From: Scilla litardierei
Taxonomy: Eukaryota; Streptophyta; Magnoliopsida; Asparagales; Asparagaceae
Direction: 5' to 3'
Length of the DNA: 64,000 nt
NCBI GenBank assembly: GCA_030789695.1
Contig: CM061141.1
Location: 194,195,689 to 194,259,688 of the forward strand
In this document: positions 12,161 to 23,876 of the stretch, piece by piece
How the letters are laid out: every line of letters begins with the position of its first letter
How positions within the stretch are numbered: the first letter of the stretch is position 1
Notes under the pieces: generated by a model
The model's input: only the letters and a program-made list of their open reading frames with translations
Databases searched by the model: none
What the model was told of the DNA's origin: nothing
Position numbers and translations under genes: made by a program

Positions 12161-12732
12161 AGTTTTTGTAGGGGAATACATTATCATGCTTGCATCCTTT
12201 TATCCATATGCATGAAAATGTGGGAGTTAATATGTTGTATGTTTAAAATAATTTAAAAAATATTTTGACTCTCATTTTGGGGTGTCTTTGGGATCAATGC
12301 TTCGCAATTCAATTGATTAGTTTGGTCTCAAACTCAACCCCTTGGATATTGCCAACATGTTTCATGTTATACGTTGTTTTGGCAATCTCATTGTGTATCA
12401 TTGAAACTTTATTTTTCCATATCTATTTATTTGATACACTTTAGGCCCATGACTCCAATTAATGTTTTCAATTAGTAAAGAGGATTATCTTTCAAGATTC
12501 TTTTTCTACAATTGGTATTATCTCAATTGTTAGAGATTGTTTATCTCCTTCTTTACAATTGGTATTAGATCCTAGAAGTAAAAAATTTGACCATTTCTAT
12601 GATCTAGGGGGATCATGGGATAGTGATTGATACCCACTAAATTTTACAAATTTGGTATCAAACATCTCCTTATATCTTGCATATTGTCACATCTTTGATT
12701 AAGATGACAGTGGGATATTTTTAATGTCCACC
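12161..12732. other. AT-rich flank, probably right part of the interrupted SIRE-like element
   Basis: No gene is supported. The composition and phrases such as ggtattagatcctag resemble the sequence left of the Athila-like insertion, but I cannot align it to a coding domain. Confidence 0.3.
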
Positions 12733-15490
12733 TGTCACGGTCGCTTTTCGATCGTATGTTTTTCGTGCGCGTAACTTCTTATTCGTACACGTATTTTTGT
12801 TGCCTCCTCTTGTATCCCGAACGAGTGAAGTTATATGTCGTCGTGACCCCCTGATAGAGTAATTATTTGTGGAATTTTTCGTGAACGTCATTTCACGGCT
12901 CATTCTTCCAAAAAAACAGCTTTATTTGAAGGGGTGTCATAACTTTTAGACTTCGACGTTGATCTTTTTATTTTTAGTTCCTTTTTTGTTACCCTAGCTC
13001 GTGACCGACCATCCTAATGTCGACCCTCTCGTCGACACGGTCATCCCGATATTTTTCTTGTATTTATCGGACACCGTTAGACCGACCCTTCACACTAATC
13101 ATCTTTCAACATCTAATTAGCCTAATTAATTCGAATTTCAAACCCTAATCAAACCTTAATCAAATCACTAAGGATTTCATACGTATCACATGAGAATAAT
13201 TCCCTAGCTATTTGTCACACTAGATCTACCATCCCCCTGTCACACTCTCTCTCTCCAATCAAGTTTAAGTGCACCCCTATTCTACCATATTTAGCAAACC
13301 CATTCATTGTTTCAACAACTCACGCACCCTAGGTTTCCTTCACCAAACTCAGTCGCCACGCAAAACAGCCGCACCCATCACCTCCGGCGGCCTCCACCCT
13401 ATCTCCGTCCATCCCCCATAGATCCGACTTCTCTCCCACCAATACTGTCAGCCTGGCCTCCTCTTACGGCAAAGCTGCCGGCCACCATGGACTGCCTTCC
13501 TCCCCATCTTTCTCCTTGCCTCGATAGCCATGCACACCCCCACATAAGACTGCCGATAACCTCCCTTCATCCCCCAACTGTCGCAAGCCCCTCCTCTACA
13601 AATCCTGTCGGCCACCTCCAATCCCCATGGCCGCATCTCCCCTTGGCAGTACAAACAACCCGAACAGCCACCCTCCACCTCAATGCCGGCCTCCCCTTCC
13701 ACAGCAGGCCGAAGCCCTCTAAAACTGCCACCTTCCATTGCTTCGGCCTCCAACAGCAACCCCTAGATCTGGCCACCCTTCCTCCCCTTGCTTCGCCCAC
13801 TGGCAAACTCCACAAAAACATCCCCCTATGAACCCACGGCTGTCCTCCCTTCACCCGCGACCCCACGACAGCCCCTTGTCGTTCTTCCACCTTTCGCGGC
13901 CGCCTTCATCGCTATTCGTTGCCTCTAGTCGTCGCCGTCTTTGCTGCAAGCCGTAGCCGACAACGTATCTTGCTCGCTACCGGGATCCAACCCCTGACGT
14001 CGCTACCCAATGTCAGTGTAGCTCTCGCGTTGTGTTGAGGTATAACCCCGATCCATAGGAACCCGCACCCACACGTTTAAACAAGATAAAAATCGTTAAT
14101 TTTCCTTGCTATGATAAATCACTAATTGAACTTAATAATATTGGACTGTAGGTTTGGTGATTGTGGTTTGAGCACATAGGAAGTCTGGGCTCCGTTGAAT
14201 TGTGACTTGCAGCACGTCGTTTCAGGCAAGTGAAACTTGCTCAGATTATTGTTAGGCCATGTTTAGGTCATTCTTTGAATTTGAGCAAAAGAGACTAGGC
14301 AGTGAAATTATAGTCGCATAGACACACATATTTGATCTAGCTTGACAACGAAGCTAGATCCGACACCATACTTGATCTAGCTTGACAACGAAGCTAGATC
14401 CGACACCATACTTGATCCGACACCCTTGCCATGCGATGATTCATGCATATCACATGTCACGTTTATTTTGATACAACTGTACGCAATTCAATATCTATTA
14501 TCATGGTGCATATCATGTCATGTCATGCATTGAATGTTTGGTCGTGATTGTGTAGCACACGCTACTATTGAAATGTAAGCTGCGACGAGTAGGATTTTGA
14601 CTCCTATATCATGAATGAGGCTAGGTCAACCATATGCCATAAACACTTCCTGGCTCGTGATCCAGAAGATATACACGTGGATGAGTAGAGTTAAGCGGCC
14701 ACTCAGCGTAAAAGTGTGCCTGATCAGCAACTTCAGCTGTAAGGCGTAAACCCTGAGCACAATGTGAATGCTTGTTTTTCGTGAAATTGTGAAATAGTGG
14801 ATATTGTTTAGTAGCTTTTTGCTACAACGTGTCATGCATCGTAAAATATCATGTTCATTATAATTGTTGCTTTCATGAAATAATATGCCATGTCATCACA
14901 TTTAAACTGCTAAGTTGCATTCATCTTATTACTGCTATACTGTATGTTTCCTTGCACAAAAGTCGCCTTTTCTCTTTTGGAGATTTTTGCTGACATGTGC
15001 CCTTTTCTCTTTGGGTGTCACATGTCAGTCTTTGAGTTTGAGGTAGTTGCTGAGGACTAACAGGTTGCTGACGTCATGCTTGAGGCTTTTGCTGACGTCC
15101 AGTTCGAGAATACCGGAGACCTACCCTAGTCTCAGTTAGTGAATTTTCCTTAGTTGTTTCCTAGTAGCTGCTGTTAGGTTGTTCGGTGCGTAGCACCTTA
15201 TTTTATCTTTAGTTTCGGCCATGCTTGGGACCTTCTTTTCAGACTCTGTACTTTCTTCTTTTTATGGCTCTATCTCTGTATGTTTGGAATAATGAAATGG
15301 ATGTTATTTTGAATGTTGATTAACTTTATTGATTGCCTTCAATTATTATTGTTGTTGTTGTTTCATTGCAATACAAGAATTTGCGAATGGATGAACACAC
15401 AAACGCTTATCAGACTGAAGCTTCACAGCTTCAAGTCTGAGCGGACCTCTTCGCGTCTCTCCTTCCATACTTGGGAAGCGGGGCGTGACA
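12733..15490 (+). mobile_element. Lone LTR-like unit, TGTCACG...CGTGACA
   Basis: The unit starts TGTCACGGTCGC and ends GGGGCGTGACA, giving inverted ends of seven bases. It holds a pyrimidine-rich leader-like part (13200-13960), hairpins GGCAAGTGAAACTTGC (about 14225) and GATCTAGCTT-GACAACG-AAGCTAGATC (twice, 14334-14401), taagcgg/taaggcgtaaac phrases (14692 and 14740), and cggtgcgtagcacc (about 15183). The same parts occur in the same order in the repeat ending at 58257, so both belong to one family. I find no flanking duplication and no internal region, so it is a solo LTR, truncated copy or recombinant. Confidence 0.55.
14334..14401 (+). repeat. Tandem 40-bp hairpin repeat in LTR
   Basis: Two tandem copies of a unit with perfect 10-base arms (GATCTAGCTT / AAGCTAGATC) around the loop GACAACG. 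The related copy at about 57070-57098 has the same loop and a compensated base pair in the stem. Confidence 0.85.
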
Positions 15491-16051
15491 GGTTTTTGTG
15501 GTGGCCCACGCAGGTCGTTGCACCGGCGAAATATCGAAACAACGATAATAATAAAACATCCATTGAAACATTCGAAACATTCGAGTTATAAAAAATTGAG
15601 TCTAATGTGAACGTTTTCCCTTCTCCTAGATGGTAGGAAGACTTAGATAGACGTCCAAGTTTGATAGTCAGGCGCCCTCGTTAAGATTTAGTTGTACTCA
15701 TCTTAGGATGCCTTGGTAGCCTCTCACCCAGCTCTGACCATATTAGATTCCTAGATTTTTTTCCTTTAGTCATTCGTTTGGGTCCATCAAATTTCAGGCC
15801 CAGCAGAACGTAATCTTGATCATCTCGGGACCCTTTCCCTAAGATCTCGATTACAGTGTAGTTCATTAGAAAGTCTTAGTGCTAAGTTTCTCCTAATCTT
15901 TAGTCGGTCCGGTAATTAGAACCCCTGATTTCTATCTTTTTCTTTATCATTACACTTTTTGAGCCAATGACCATAGAATCCCGTCGCAAATCGTTAGATT
16001 GCAAAACTCTTGGCGACCTGATCTCACGGAAAGCGGTATGCCGCCACGAAC
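15491..16051 (-). other. Intron 2 sequence of the minus-strand host gene (3' part lost or interrupted)
   Basis: Sequence downstream, on the minus strand, of the exon at 16052-16308, beginning with a GTTCGTGG donor (rc of 16044-16051). I find no convincing third exon. It runs into the LTR-like unit at 15490, so the gene is either cut here or continues beyond the nested insertions. Confidence 0.4.
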
Positions 16052-16308
16052 CTGCATTGCCGCGGAAACATCGGCCGAAGCTTGCGTGTTTCCGCCGTTG
16101 CCTTCCGGATCTTTCCACTTCAATTCAAGCATTTTGGACCTGTCATTTCTAATGACTGAGATGTTGGGCATGTTTTCTTGGAAAAACTGCAGCGCGGGGG
16201 TCCCCAGCTGATCCTTGGTGAGGTACGAACGAATCAAGCGCATCCTGGAGAGCAAACTTTCGACCTCCCCTGCTTGGATTGCTCGAATTGCTGCGACACG
16301 GCGTTCGA
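16052..16308 (-). CDS. Exon 2 of a host gene, Borealin-related-like
   Basis: A 257-nt coding exon on the minus strand with acceptor catgtacAG|TC and donor GCAATGCAG|GTTCG. It encodes, after completing a split Val codon, 85 residues including ERRVAAIRAIQAGEVESLL, RLIRSYLTKDQLGTPALQFF and NISVIRNDRSKMLELKWKD. The phase (2 + 85 codons) fits exactly to the exon at 24051-24195. From memory this resembles plant Borealin-related protein, a chromosomal passenger complex subunit that targets Aurora kinase to centromeres in mitosis, but no search was possible. The reading is uninterrupted. Exon 1 is 7.7 kb away because a Tat retrotransposon sits in intron 1. Later exons are not found, so the gene may be dead despite clean exons. 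Confidence 0.55.
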
Positions 16309-16435
16309 CTGTACATGAGTGGAGCAGTTCGGCAGAATTGAACTTCTTTTAAAAAAATTTCCCAATAGGAATATCAATTTCAAGTCACTAGTTCACAGTA
16401 TATAAAGATCAGAATCTCACTTTCAAGTCACAACT

Positions 16436-17354
16436 TGTTACGCCTATTTAACCGAGACCCGAAAGACACGAGCCCAGAAACCCGACTGCCGGTCAAGAGC
16501 CCACCTGCGCGCTCAGGCCCACTCGATAAGGCCCTATAAGGGACCCCCCCCCGAATGTCGATCCGGCCCGGCCCCGATAACACGCTGGCCACTCGCCCAC
16601 TCCTGCGATAACCGCTCCCCCGGTTCCGCGACCACTGAATGGCAGTTATGGGGAGATGCTGGCATGGCGCAGGGAGCGGCGACGGGGGGGCGGATTGAGG
16701 GGGCACGATTGAGGGCGGACGAGCGACGTGGGTCAGGGGCAATCACGGCGGAGGTCTATAAAGGAGCTAGGAGGACGACAGGACAAGGGACCGCATCTCA
16801 GGTATTCAAAACCTAAGGTACTCCATCAACGACCTAGCTCCCCCATTTCTCCTCCTTTCTCCCCCGCTCGCGCCGTGAGATGCCATACCGATCTCCTCTC
16901 GAGTCGTACCGTCTCCGCCGGGCCTCCTCTTTCAGATCACTGTCTGACTTAGGCATCGGAGGGGTTTTGGCCGGAACCAAGGTCCGGCCCCCCTGACGAG
17001 TGTTCTCGTCTTCGCAGGAGGATATCCAATCCACGGGCCGAGGCTTCCCCTCCGCCCCTCGCCGACCACGCAACCAGCTGGACGATTGAGGCTTCCCCTC
17101 GTCATCCGACCGCCGAGGCCGAGCGCAACCGACCGAGGCCGAGCGTCTCAACCTAGGCCGAGGCTTCCCCTCGCCCTACCAACGGCCGAGGACCCCGATT
17201 CGACCCAGCCGACGCGCCCCACGTCGTCTGCAGATCCGACTCGAGCCTCGTCTGCACCAACTCGACTCACCCGAGGGACCCAAGTGGGCTCCTTGACCAC
17301 GTTGACCGGGTTGTCCACGGTCAACGCTTTGTAGTGAGAAAACACTCTGAAACA
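16436..17354 (+). repeat. 5' LTR of Tat element A
   Basis: Starts TGTTACGCC and ends CTCTGAAACA. TATA box tataaag at about 16757. The leader part is rich in ccgaggc repeats. Confidence 0.93.
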
Positions 17355-17356
17355 TC

Positions 17357-17376
17357 TGGCGCCGTCTGTGGGAACG
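17357..17376 (+). promoter_or_regulatory. Primer-binding site of Tat element A
   Basis: TGGCGCCGTCTGTGGGAACG lies two bases after the 5' LTR, as in Tat-lineage elements (RIRE2-like). The same site is at 41493-41512 on the minus strand in element B. Confidence 0.85.
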
Positions 17377-17409
17377 AACTGTTCCACGAAGAAGCAAACC
17401 ACACCTGCA

Positions 17410-19044
17410 ATGGCACGAGCCAGCAATGGAAGGAAACGCATGCCCCCCATCCCGGAGGAGGGGAATGGCGCATCCAACGGCAACCTCGAAGGCACGCCCG
17501 TCAACAACCACCCCGCCCCCACAACTGAAGAGATTGGCGGGTCGAAATTGGCCACACAGGGGCAACTCCATGCCCTGGCCCAGGAGACCAATGCGAATCT
17601 CCAGACGCTGGTCGCGGCAGTACAGCAACTCGTCAGCACTGCGCCAGTTAACGGAGGCGCATTGGGCGACGACCATCGTTGGGTGAAGGGTCCCCCGCTC
17701 TTACGATCCGCTGTGGTCGATGACCACGGGAACCAAAGACCGAACGAGGAGCGTCGGTTCACGTTGTCCGGCTCCCGCTAGGCGAGATCACGCGCCTCCT
17801 CCCCTCATCGTGAAAGGAGCCGAAGAGAAACTGAGGGCACGGGGGACGAATCGGTGACCGCGTCGTCTCGTCGACCACGGTCACCCCACCGCAGGAGAAG
17901 CAGCCGACACCACTCGAGAGACCGATCGCGGCGGAGCAGGAGCTCCCGCCGGAGGAGCCGGGAGCGCCGGGTCAGCCCGACCCCCAGTGTGGCGAGGGCC
18001 GTGGAGCCAGCCCCGCCGGCGCCGGTGCACCCTCCACCACCGAACGAACCGGAGGCAGACGGGTGTCGAACCCCCGGAGGCATCCACGGGGACCGGTGCC
18101 CCCTATCACAGAGGATAACCAACGCACGGGTCCCCTCTCGATTCAAGATCCCGACGCTGGGGAAGTACGACGGGATAGGGGACCCGGGAAACCACGTGAT
18201 GGATTACGAGGGGGACATGTCCTTCCAAGGAGCCGACGATGACCTGCTCTGTCGAGGCTTCTATTCTACTCTCAGGGGAGCGGCGAGGACCTGGTATCGC
18301 AGCCTGCCCAGCCGCTCCATCGACAGCTTCGAGGAACGCACCCAGCTGTTCTGCAAACAGTTCATGGCGGGGAGGCAGATAAAGCTTGATGCTGAACATC
18401 TATTCAACATAGTGCAGGGCCCAGCCGAGCCGCTCCGACAGTTCATGCGACGCTTCAACGCGGACAGGCTGAACGTGAACAGCCCTCCCGACCTCGTGGT
18501 CCAAACGGCCCTTAAGAAAGGGCTGCGCCATAGAGGCCTTAAGAAATCCCTGCACAACGATCCCCCGAAGGACCTCCCCGGGATCATGGCGAGGGCCGAG
18601 CGCTTCATGCTGACCGAAGAGGCCTTGGCCGTTGATGCGGGGAAAGCCGCTCGAGGGACCAAGCGCGACGACAGTGGACGAGGCAGCCCCGAAGGGTACC
18701 GGACCGAGAAGAGGCCGAGAAACAGGCAACGCGGAGAAGGTACGAGGGACGCCACCCCAGACGCCGTCCTCGCTCAAGTACTGAAGGAAGAGCGCGCCGA
18801 TCGCCCCCCACCAAAGGCAAAAAGAGGTGGGAAGAGTGGGGAGAAGTACTGCAAGTACCACAAAGACAATGGCCACGACACTGAAGACTGCTGGCACTTG
18901 AAGAAGGACATAGAGAAGCTGATGAGCCGGGGGCACGCCAGGAACTTAGCCGACGAGCCGACTCACGGGGAAGGGACCTCTATGCAGCCGGACAAGGGGA
19001 AGAAGATCAACACCGTCCAAGGACCCCTCCGCATCATAGAGTGA
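17410..19044 (+). pseudogene. gag of Tat element A, one in-frame amber codon
   Basis: Structural Gag polyprotein. The frame opens at ATG 17410 (MARASNGRKRMPP), 34 bases after the PBS, and stays in one frame to the stop at 19042-19044, except for a single TAG at 17779-17781. An Arg/Ser-rich stretch follows the amber codon. The retrotransposon gag domain (about 18130-18630) contains GAARTWYRSLP and FNIVQGPAEPLRQFMRRF. A zinc-knuckle-like CKYHKDNGHDTEDC lies near 18850-18890. If the amber codon were CAG originally, one C-to-T change broke it. An intact Met (17854) after the stop still allows the gag domain and knuckle to be made. Confidence 0.8.
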
Positions 19045-19242
19045 GTGGGCGAGCTCTCTCCCCCCAGTCGTAGCCTAGTCCGAGGGGATTATCTAGGTTT
19101 ACATCCCTTTGTCTAGCTTTATTCCATGTTTCCTTTCCTCCAAATGTACTAGTCCGACAGGACTCTTAAGAGTACAATTACATTCCCTTTTGTCTTTTCT
19201 TAATCTTCGACGGAATCGACGTTTCACTAAGGGTGCAGAAGG
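19045..19242 (+). other. Spacer between gag and tandem repeat in element A
   Basis: Non-coding. This is where pol would be expected in an autonomous Tat element; none is present. Confidence 0.6.
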
Positions 19243-19280
19243 ATGAAGACCGTCGCCTCACTGGAGGGGGAGCTTCGCCC

Positions 19281-19810
19281 CTCGCCGACCGACTCCTGCG
19301 CTCAGAAGTCTGGGGGCAATTCTCCCAGCCGGCGCGGACGCCGACCGGTCCTAAGCCGAGGAGCTGGGCCCTCGCCGACCGACTCCTGCGCTCATAAGTC
19401 TGGGGGCAATTCCCCCAGCCAGCACGGACGCCGACCGGTCCTAAGCCGAGGGGCTGTGCCCTCGCTGACCGACTCCTGCGCTCATAAGTCTGGGGGCAAT
19501 TCCCCCAGCCAGCGCAGACGCCGACCGGTCCTAAGCCGAGGAGCTCTGCCCTCGCCGACCGACTCCTGCGCTTATAAGTCTGGGGGCAATTCCCCTAGCC
19601 AGCACGGATGCCGACCGGTCCTAAGCCGAGGGGCTTTGCCCTCGCCGACCGACTCCTGCGCTCATAAGTCTGGGGGCAATTCCCCCAGCCAGCGCGGACG
19701 CCGACCGGTCCTAAGCCGAGGAGCTTTGCCCTCGCAGACCGACTCCTGTGCTCATAAGTCTGGGGGCAATTCCCCCAGCAGGCACGGACGTCATCCAGTC
19801 CTAGGCCAAG
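19281..19810 (+). repeat. Six 90-bp tandem repeats, open in frame
   Basis: Units begin (ctcgccgacc) at 19281, 19371, 19461, 19551, 19641 and 19731, a strict 90-bp period. Because 90 is a multiple of three, the array stays open as a 30-residue peptide repeat (core DSCAHKSGGNSPSQ, then GRRPVLSRGA) within an ORF at 19243-20010. Whether it is translated is unknown. Tandem repeats in the 3' part are common in Tat elements, so it may be structural. Confidence 0.9.
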
Positions 19811-20183
19811 AACAAGGCAGCAACGCAAAATACGCGAGAAGTCCGAGTAAGTCAATTTCGTTTATAACAGTTAACCAGGGTACAAAAATGTGTCTTATTT
19901 ACAGGGAATCGAAGCGAAGAAACCTCTCTACAAATAATCCACTCACGACGAATGACAAAGTTCATCACCTACAGAAGCTAGGTCGACACCGACAGAGCAA
20001 AATTTGTTGACAAAAGACCCAAAGTAGTCGGCCCAAGCAAGCAGCCATGCAACCAGCAATTATTGGCCCCGGAGCCGGTAGCGAAGCCGAAAGAGATAGC
20101 AGGGGCAGGGATCCATTTCAAGTAGACTGGCCCAAAGCGAAGCGGATGCTAAAAAATTTGAGGATAAGGCCAGGAGGGACGGC

Positions 20184-22338
20184 CTAGGGAGCCCGGGCTC
20201 GGGAGGACACATCCTCGGGCACTTCGCCCTGCTCGGAGCGAGGGGGATCGACAAGCAGGGGAGCCTGCCGAACGCGCTCCGCACAATCCTGGAAGGAAGA
20301 CTGGACGACTTCGACAATCCGAGGGGCGATGAGGTCTTCATACGTACCGAAGGCCTCCCTGAGAACCTCGAAGATCTTCTTCCCCAGGGTCCCGACGACA
20401 TCCCTCTCCACCTCCTCCGTAAGCCGCGCCATCTGACGTCGATCCGATAGTTCCCTCTGAAGCTCCTCCCTCTCCAGGCGGAACGACTCAGCCGCGTCCT
20501 CAGCCGACTGCCGAGCGTCCTCCAACTTTCCCTGGAGGTCACCCACTCGCCCCTCCAGCTCTCGGCCACACGGAGCTTGAGATGACGAGACTCCATCTGA
20601 GCCTCAGTCATAGCTACCTCCGCCGCCCCGGCCCGCTCGTGGGCCTTCATGGAGGACTCCTCCAGCTCCCTCAAGAGGACGGCTCGGCACTGCAACTCCA
20701 CGGCGAGCGCTGAACCCTGGAAGACGAGACATGGGCTAAGAAAAGGATAAAGGGAAGGAGAGGATAGCAAGATAACCGAACCTGTTGAAGGATCCAAACC
20801 AAGGAATCCGACATCTTGTCGGCAGGGATCTTCTTGAGAAGGCTGCGGTCTCGGGGAGGGACGGAGACCTCAGCAACCTGCTGGGCCAAAGCTCGGTCGA
20901 CAAACATCAAACTCCCAGGGACGACATCGAGGGAAGCCAAATTGCTCGCCAACAAGGCTTCGATCCCCGGTGATATGGTCGAGGACGCTGCGAGGGGGGT
21001 GGTTGTCGAGGCAACCAGAAGATCCCCGGTGGTCGTCGCAGGGAGCACGGAACCCGCCGGACTGGAGGGATCCGCGTCCTCCCTCCTCTTCTTTCCTCCG
21101 TGAGGCTCCGAGGGCACCGGAGGGGAGCGCTTCCGCCTCGCACCATCCCCACCCTCGGGAACCAGAGGGGGCGCGCCAAGGGCAGAAAGGACTGCACCAG
21201 ACCCATCGTTACCCCCCGCCTCTTGGGCTGGCGGGGCGGGTCCGGACCTTGTGACCCCCCTGGGAAGGGGATCGCCAGAAGAAGAGGCGGGAGGCACGGC
21301 CACCACCTTACCCACGGAAGGCTCGGATCGGCGCACTTCCTCCTCAACGGTCCGCCGAGGCGCCCTTCCAGAGGTACTACCTCGGCTCCGAGCGGCTCCA
21401 CGACGGATCAGCTCATCGACGTCACGGACGAACTCGCGGCCAGCCATCCCTGCAAGGGAAACCAAAATCAGGATGAGTCACAGGGCGATTCGAGACTGAA
21501 AAAGCGACCTACCCGGAGACCACAAGACGGCCTTCAGGAGTAGGTCGTCCAACAAAGACCAGATGGACTTCGATTCCAAGGGGAGGGTCGACAGCAGCGC
21601 GGCAGCTGCCTGATCAACGTCAGAGAGGGCTAGCGGCGGTCGAGGCTGGACAGACCCGCCCCAACTTGTCAAAATCTGGGCGTCCTCCAGGAAGATCACA
21701 AAGACATAATCCGAACTCCAATCCCCCGACCAGCGGGGTAGCCCGATCAGACACTCCTTCCTCGAGCGAGCTCGGAGTTGCAGCCATGACCCCGGGCCGA
21801 CCGTCTGGATCTGATAAAAGTGGAAGAGAAGGGGGAGAGACGGCTCCAGACCGCGGGTACAGCAGAGCGTCGCAAAGCCCGTCAGTACCGCAATCGAACA
21901 AGGGGTGAACTGGCAAAGGGGCACCATGAGATATTCCATGACCTGGATGAAGAAGGGATTGAGCGGGAAACGAAGACCCAGGCGGAACATTTCGACGTAG
22001 ACGCCGACCTCATTGCTCCTCGGAAGGCAAATCCGCTCGTCGACGAATGGAACTCGGACATCGTACGGGAAGCAGAGATACCTTTCCCGGATCTCCGTGG
22101 CCACTGAAGGAGGGGTCTCCGACGGCGTTCAGAGGACAACCGGGGGCACGTTAAGTCGCACGGCAGCCGACGCCACGTCATCACAGGCATAGTCTGGGAA
22201 AAGCTTCCCCTTCCCCTTATCTCGGAGGGGACGACTCCCAGCGGAGGAACCCGATCCCACTAGCCGGGGCCCGCCCCGCCTGGACTCCGGAGAATCCCTC
22301 ACCCCTTGGCCAGAACCGTCTATCCTAAGAACAACCAT
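20184..22338 (-). pseudogene. Antisense spliced ORF (gypsy-type 'transposase_28' family) of element A
   Basis: A three-exon gene on the strand opposite to gag. Exon 1 (22338-21513) has an in-frame TGA at 22129-22131. It contains the conserved block DERICLPRSNEVGVYVEMFRLGL and LNPFFIQVMEYL, known from 'putative gypsy type transposon' proteins (Pfam Transposase_28, from memory). Intron 1 is 21450-21512 (GTAGGT...TTGCAG, phase 1). Exon 2 (21449-20782) is Pro/Ser-rich with a basic RRKRSPP patch. Intron 2 is 20717-20781 (GTTCGG...TTCCAG, phase 0). Exon 3 (20716-20184) is a coiled coil with a frameshift near 20565. Intron positions and phases match element B. Its role is unknown. Antisense ORFs between pol and 3' LTR are known in Tat elements. 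Confidence 0.75.
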
Positions 22339-22479
22339 AATACGTAAGCGAGAAAGGAATTACCTTTTAACTAGTTTGGAGGAGACAAGGAAGCGAAGGC
22401 GACGGGAAACTCCGAGTTGTGGAAAACCTAGAACAATGGGAAGAGCAAGAGAGAAGTGGAGATCAACGCAGCTGGGGAT

Positions 22480-22489
22480 CTTATATACC
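22480..22489 (-). promoter_or_regulatory. TATA box for the antisense gene of element A
   Basis: On the minus strand GGTATATAAG lies 142 bases upstream of the antisense ATG (22338) and is followed by a pyrimidine-rich leader. It is outside the LTR. Element B lacks this segment. Confidence 0.5.
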
Positions 22490-22769
22490 AGACACAGGGG
22501 CGAATTCGAAGCGCCTGACAAGAACGCGTGGCAGGCCTCGAAGAACCGGCGGCGTTTCGAAATCGGCGCCAAGGGAAGTCCAATCGATCCGCCTCATCAT
22601 GACCTACATTTATGACCACGCCTCGATTAAAGCGCCACTCGGAACCCCAGGAGGCACAGCGGTCGAACCGAGCAAGCCAAGGCCGATCGACCCCATCGAG
22701 GGCGGCTCACGAACCCCCCGGCTTCTCAACTTAAGACGACCCCGCGAGCGGTGGGGATAAGCTCGCAGC

Positions 22770-22779
22770 TACACGTGGC
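22770..22779 (-). promoter_or_regulatory. G-box / ABRE-like site upstream of the antisense gene
   Basis: GCCACGTGTA on the minus strand (tacacgtggc on plus). The same site is in element B at 35088-35097, in the corresponding region between the antisense gene and the 3' LTR. Confidence 0.45.
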
Positions 22780-22957
22780 AGCATCAGAGGACCGACGGCG
22801 CTTCGAAGCCCGTGCCTTAAAAGTATCGAACGGACCAACTCATGATGACGACTAATAAATGAGTCGGCATCAACTGACGAGCCTGTCAAAGTCAGCGGAA
22901 GTCGCATTGGCCGAGCCGAACCGGTCGAAGCCGATCAACCCGACCGATGGGGGCAAT

Positions 22958-23876
22958 TGTTACGCCTATTTAACCGAGACCCGAAAGACACGAGCCCAGA
23001 AACCCGACTGCCGGTCAAGAGCCCACCTGCGCGCTCAGGCCCACTTGATAAGGTCCTATAAGGGACCCCCCCCGAATGTCGATCCGGCCCAGCCCCGATA
23101 ACACGCTGGCCACTCGCCCACTCCTGCGATAACCGCTCCCCCGGTTCCGCGACCACTGAATGGCAGTTATGGGGAGATGCTGGCATGGCGCAGGGAGCGG
23201 CGACGGGGGGGGCGGATTGAGGGGGCACGATTGAGGGCGGACGAGCGACGTGGGTCGGGGGCAATCACGGCGGAGGTCTATAAAGGAGCTAGGAGGACGA
23301 CAGGACAAGGGACCGCATCTCAGGTATTCAAAACCTAAGGTACTCCATCAACGACCTAGCTCCCCCATTTCTCCTCCTTTCTCCCCCGCTCGCGCCATGA
23401 GACGCCGTACCGATCTCCTCTCGAGTCGTACCGTCTCCGCCGGGCCTCCTCTTTCAGATCACTGTCTGACTTAGGCATCGGAGGGGTTTTGGCCGGAACC
23501 AAGGTCCGGCCCCCCTGATGAGTGTTCTCATCTTCGCAGGAGGATATCCAATCCACGGGCCGAGGCTTCCCCTCCGCCCCTCGCCGACCATGCAACCAGC
23601 TGGACGATTGAGGCTTCCCCTCGTCGTCCGACCGCCGAGGCCGAGCGCAACCGACCGAGGCCGAGCGTCTCAACCTAGGCCGAGGCTTCCCCTCGCCCTA
23701 CCAACGGCCGAGGACCCCGATTTGACCCAGCCGACGCACCCCACGTCGTCTGCAGATCCGACTCGAGCCTCGTCTGCACCAACTCGACTCACCCGAGGGA
23801 CCCAAGTGGGCTCCTTGACCACGTTGACCGGGTTGTCCACGGTCAACGCTTTGTAGTGAGAAAACACTCTGAAACA
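22958..23876 (+). repeat. 3' LTR of Tat element A
   Basis: Same 919-bp length as the 5' LTR, preceded by the polypurine tract gatgggggcaat. Confidence 0.93.

Larger units (their letters stand above)
16436..23876 (+). mobile_element. Tat-lineage gypsy element A, gag only, no pol
   Basis: A 7441-bp element with 919-bp LTRs (16436-17354 and 22958-23876), PBS (17357-17376), PPT (about 22948-22957) and a perfect 5-bp target-site duplication, CAACT, at 16431-16435 and 23877-23881. By eye the LTRs differ at about a dozen sites, all transitions, so it is fairly young. The internal region holds gag, a 90-bp tandem repeat and an antisense gene, but no protease, reverse transcriptase, RNase H or integrase. 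It is therefore non-autonomous and would need pol in trans. Element B (33979-42438) is of the same family and has the missing pol. Confidence 0.93.

Noticed and set aside
13307..13831. 174-codon Pro/Ser/His-rich plus-strand ORF
   Set aside because: It sits in the pyrimidine-rich leader part of an LTR-like unit; the amino-acid bias follows the C/T bias, and the related unit at 56.5-56.8 kb has no such frame.
20907..21401. 164-codon minus-strand ORF in element A
   Set aside because: Shadow of exon 2 of the antisense gene; the other frame joins the introns with matching phase in both elements.
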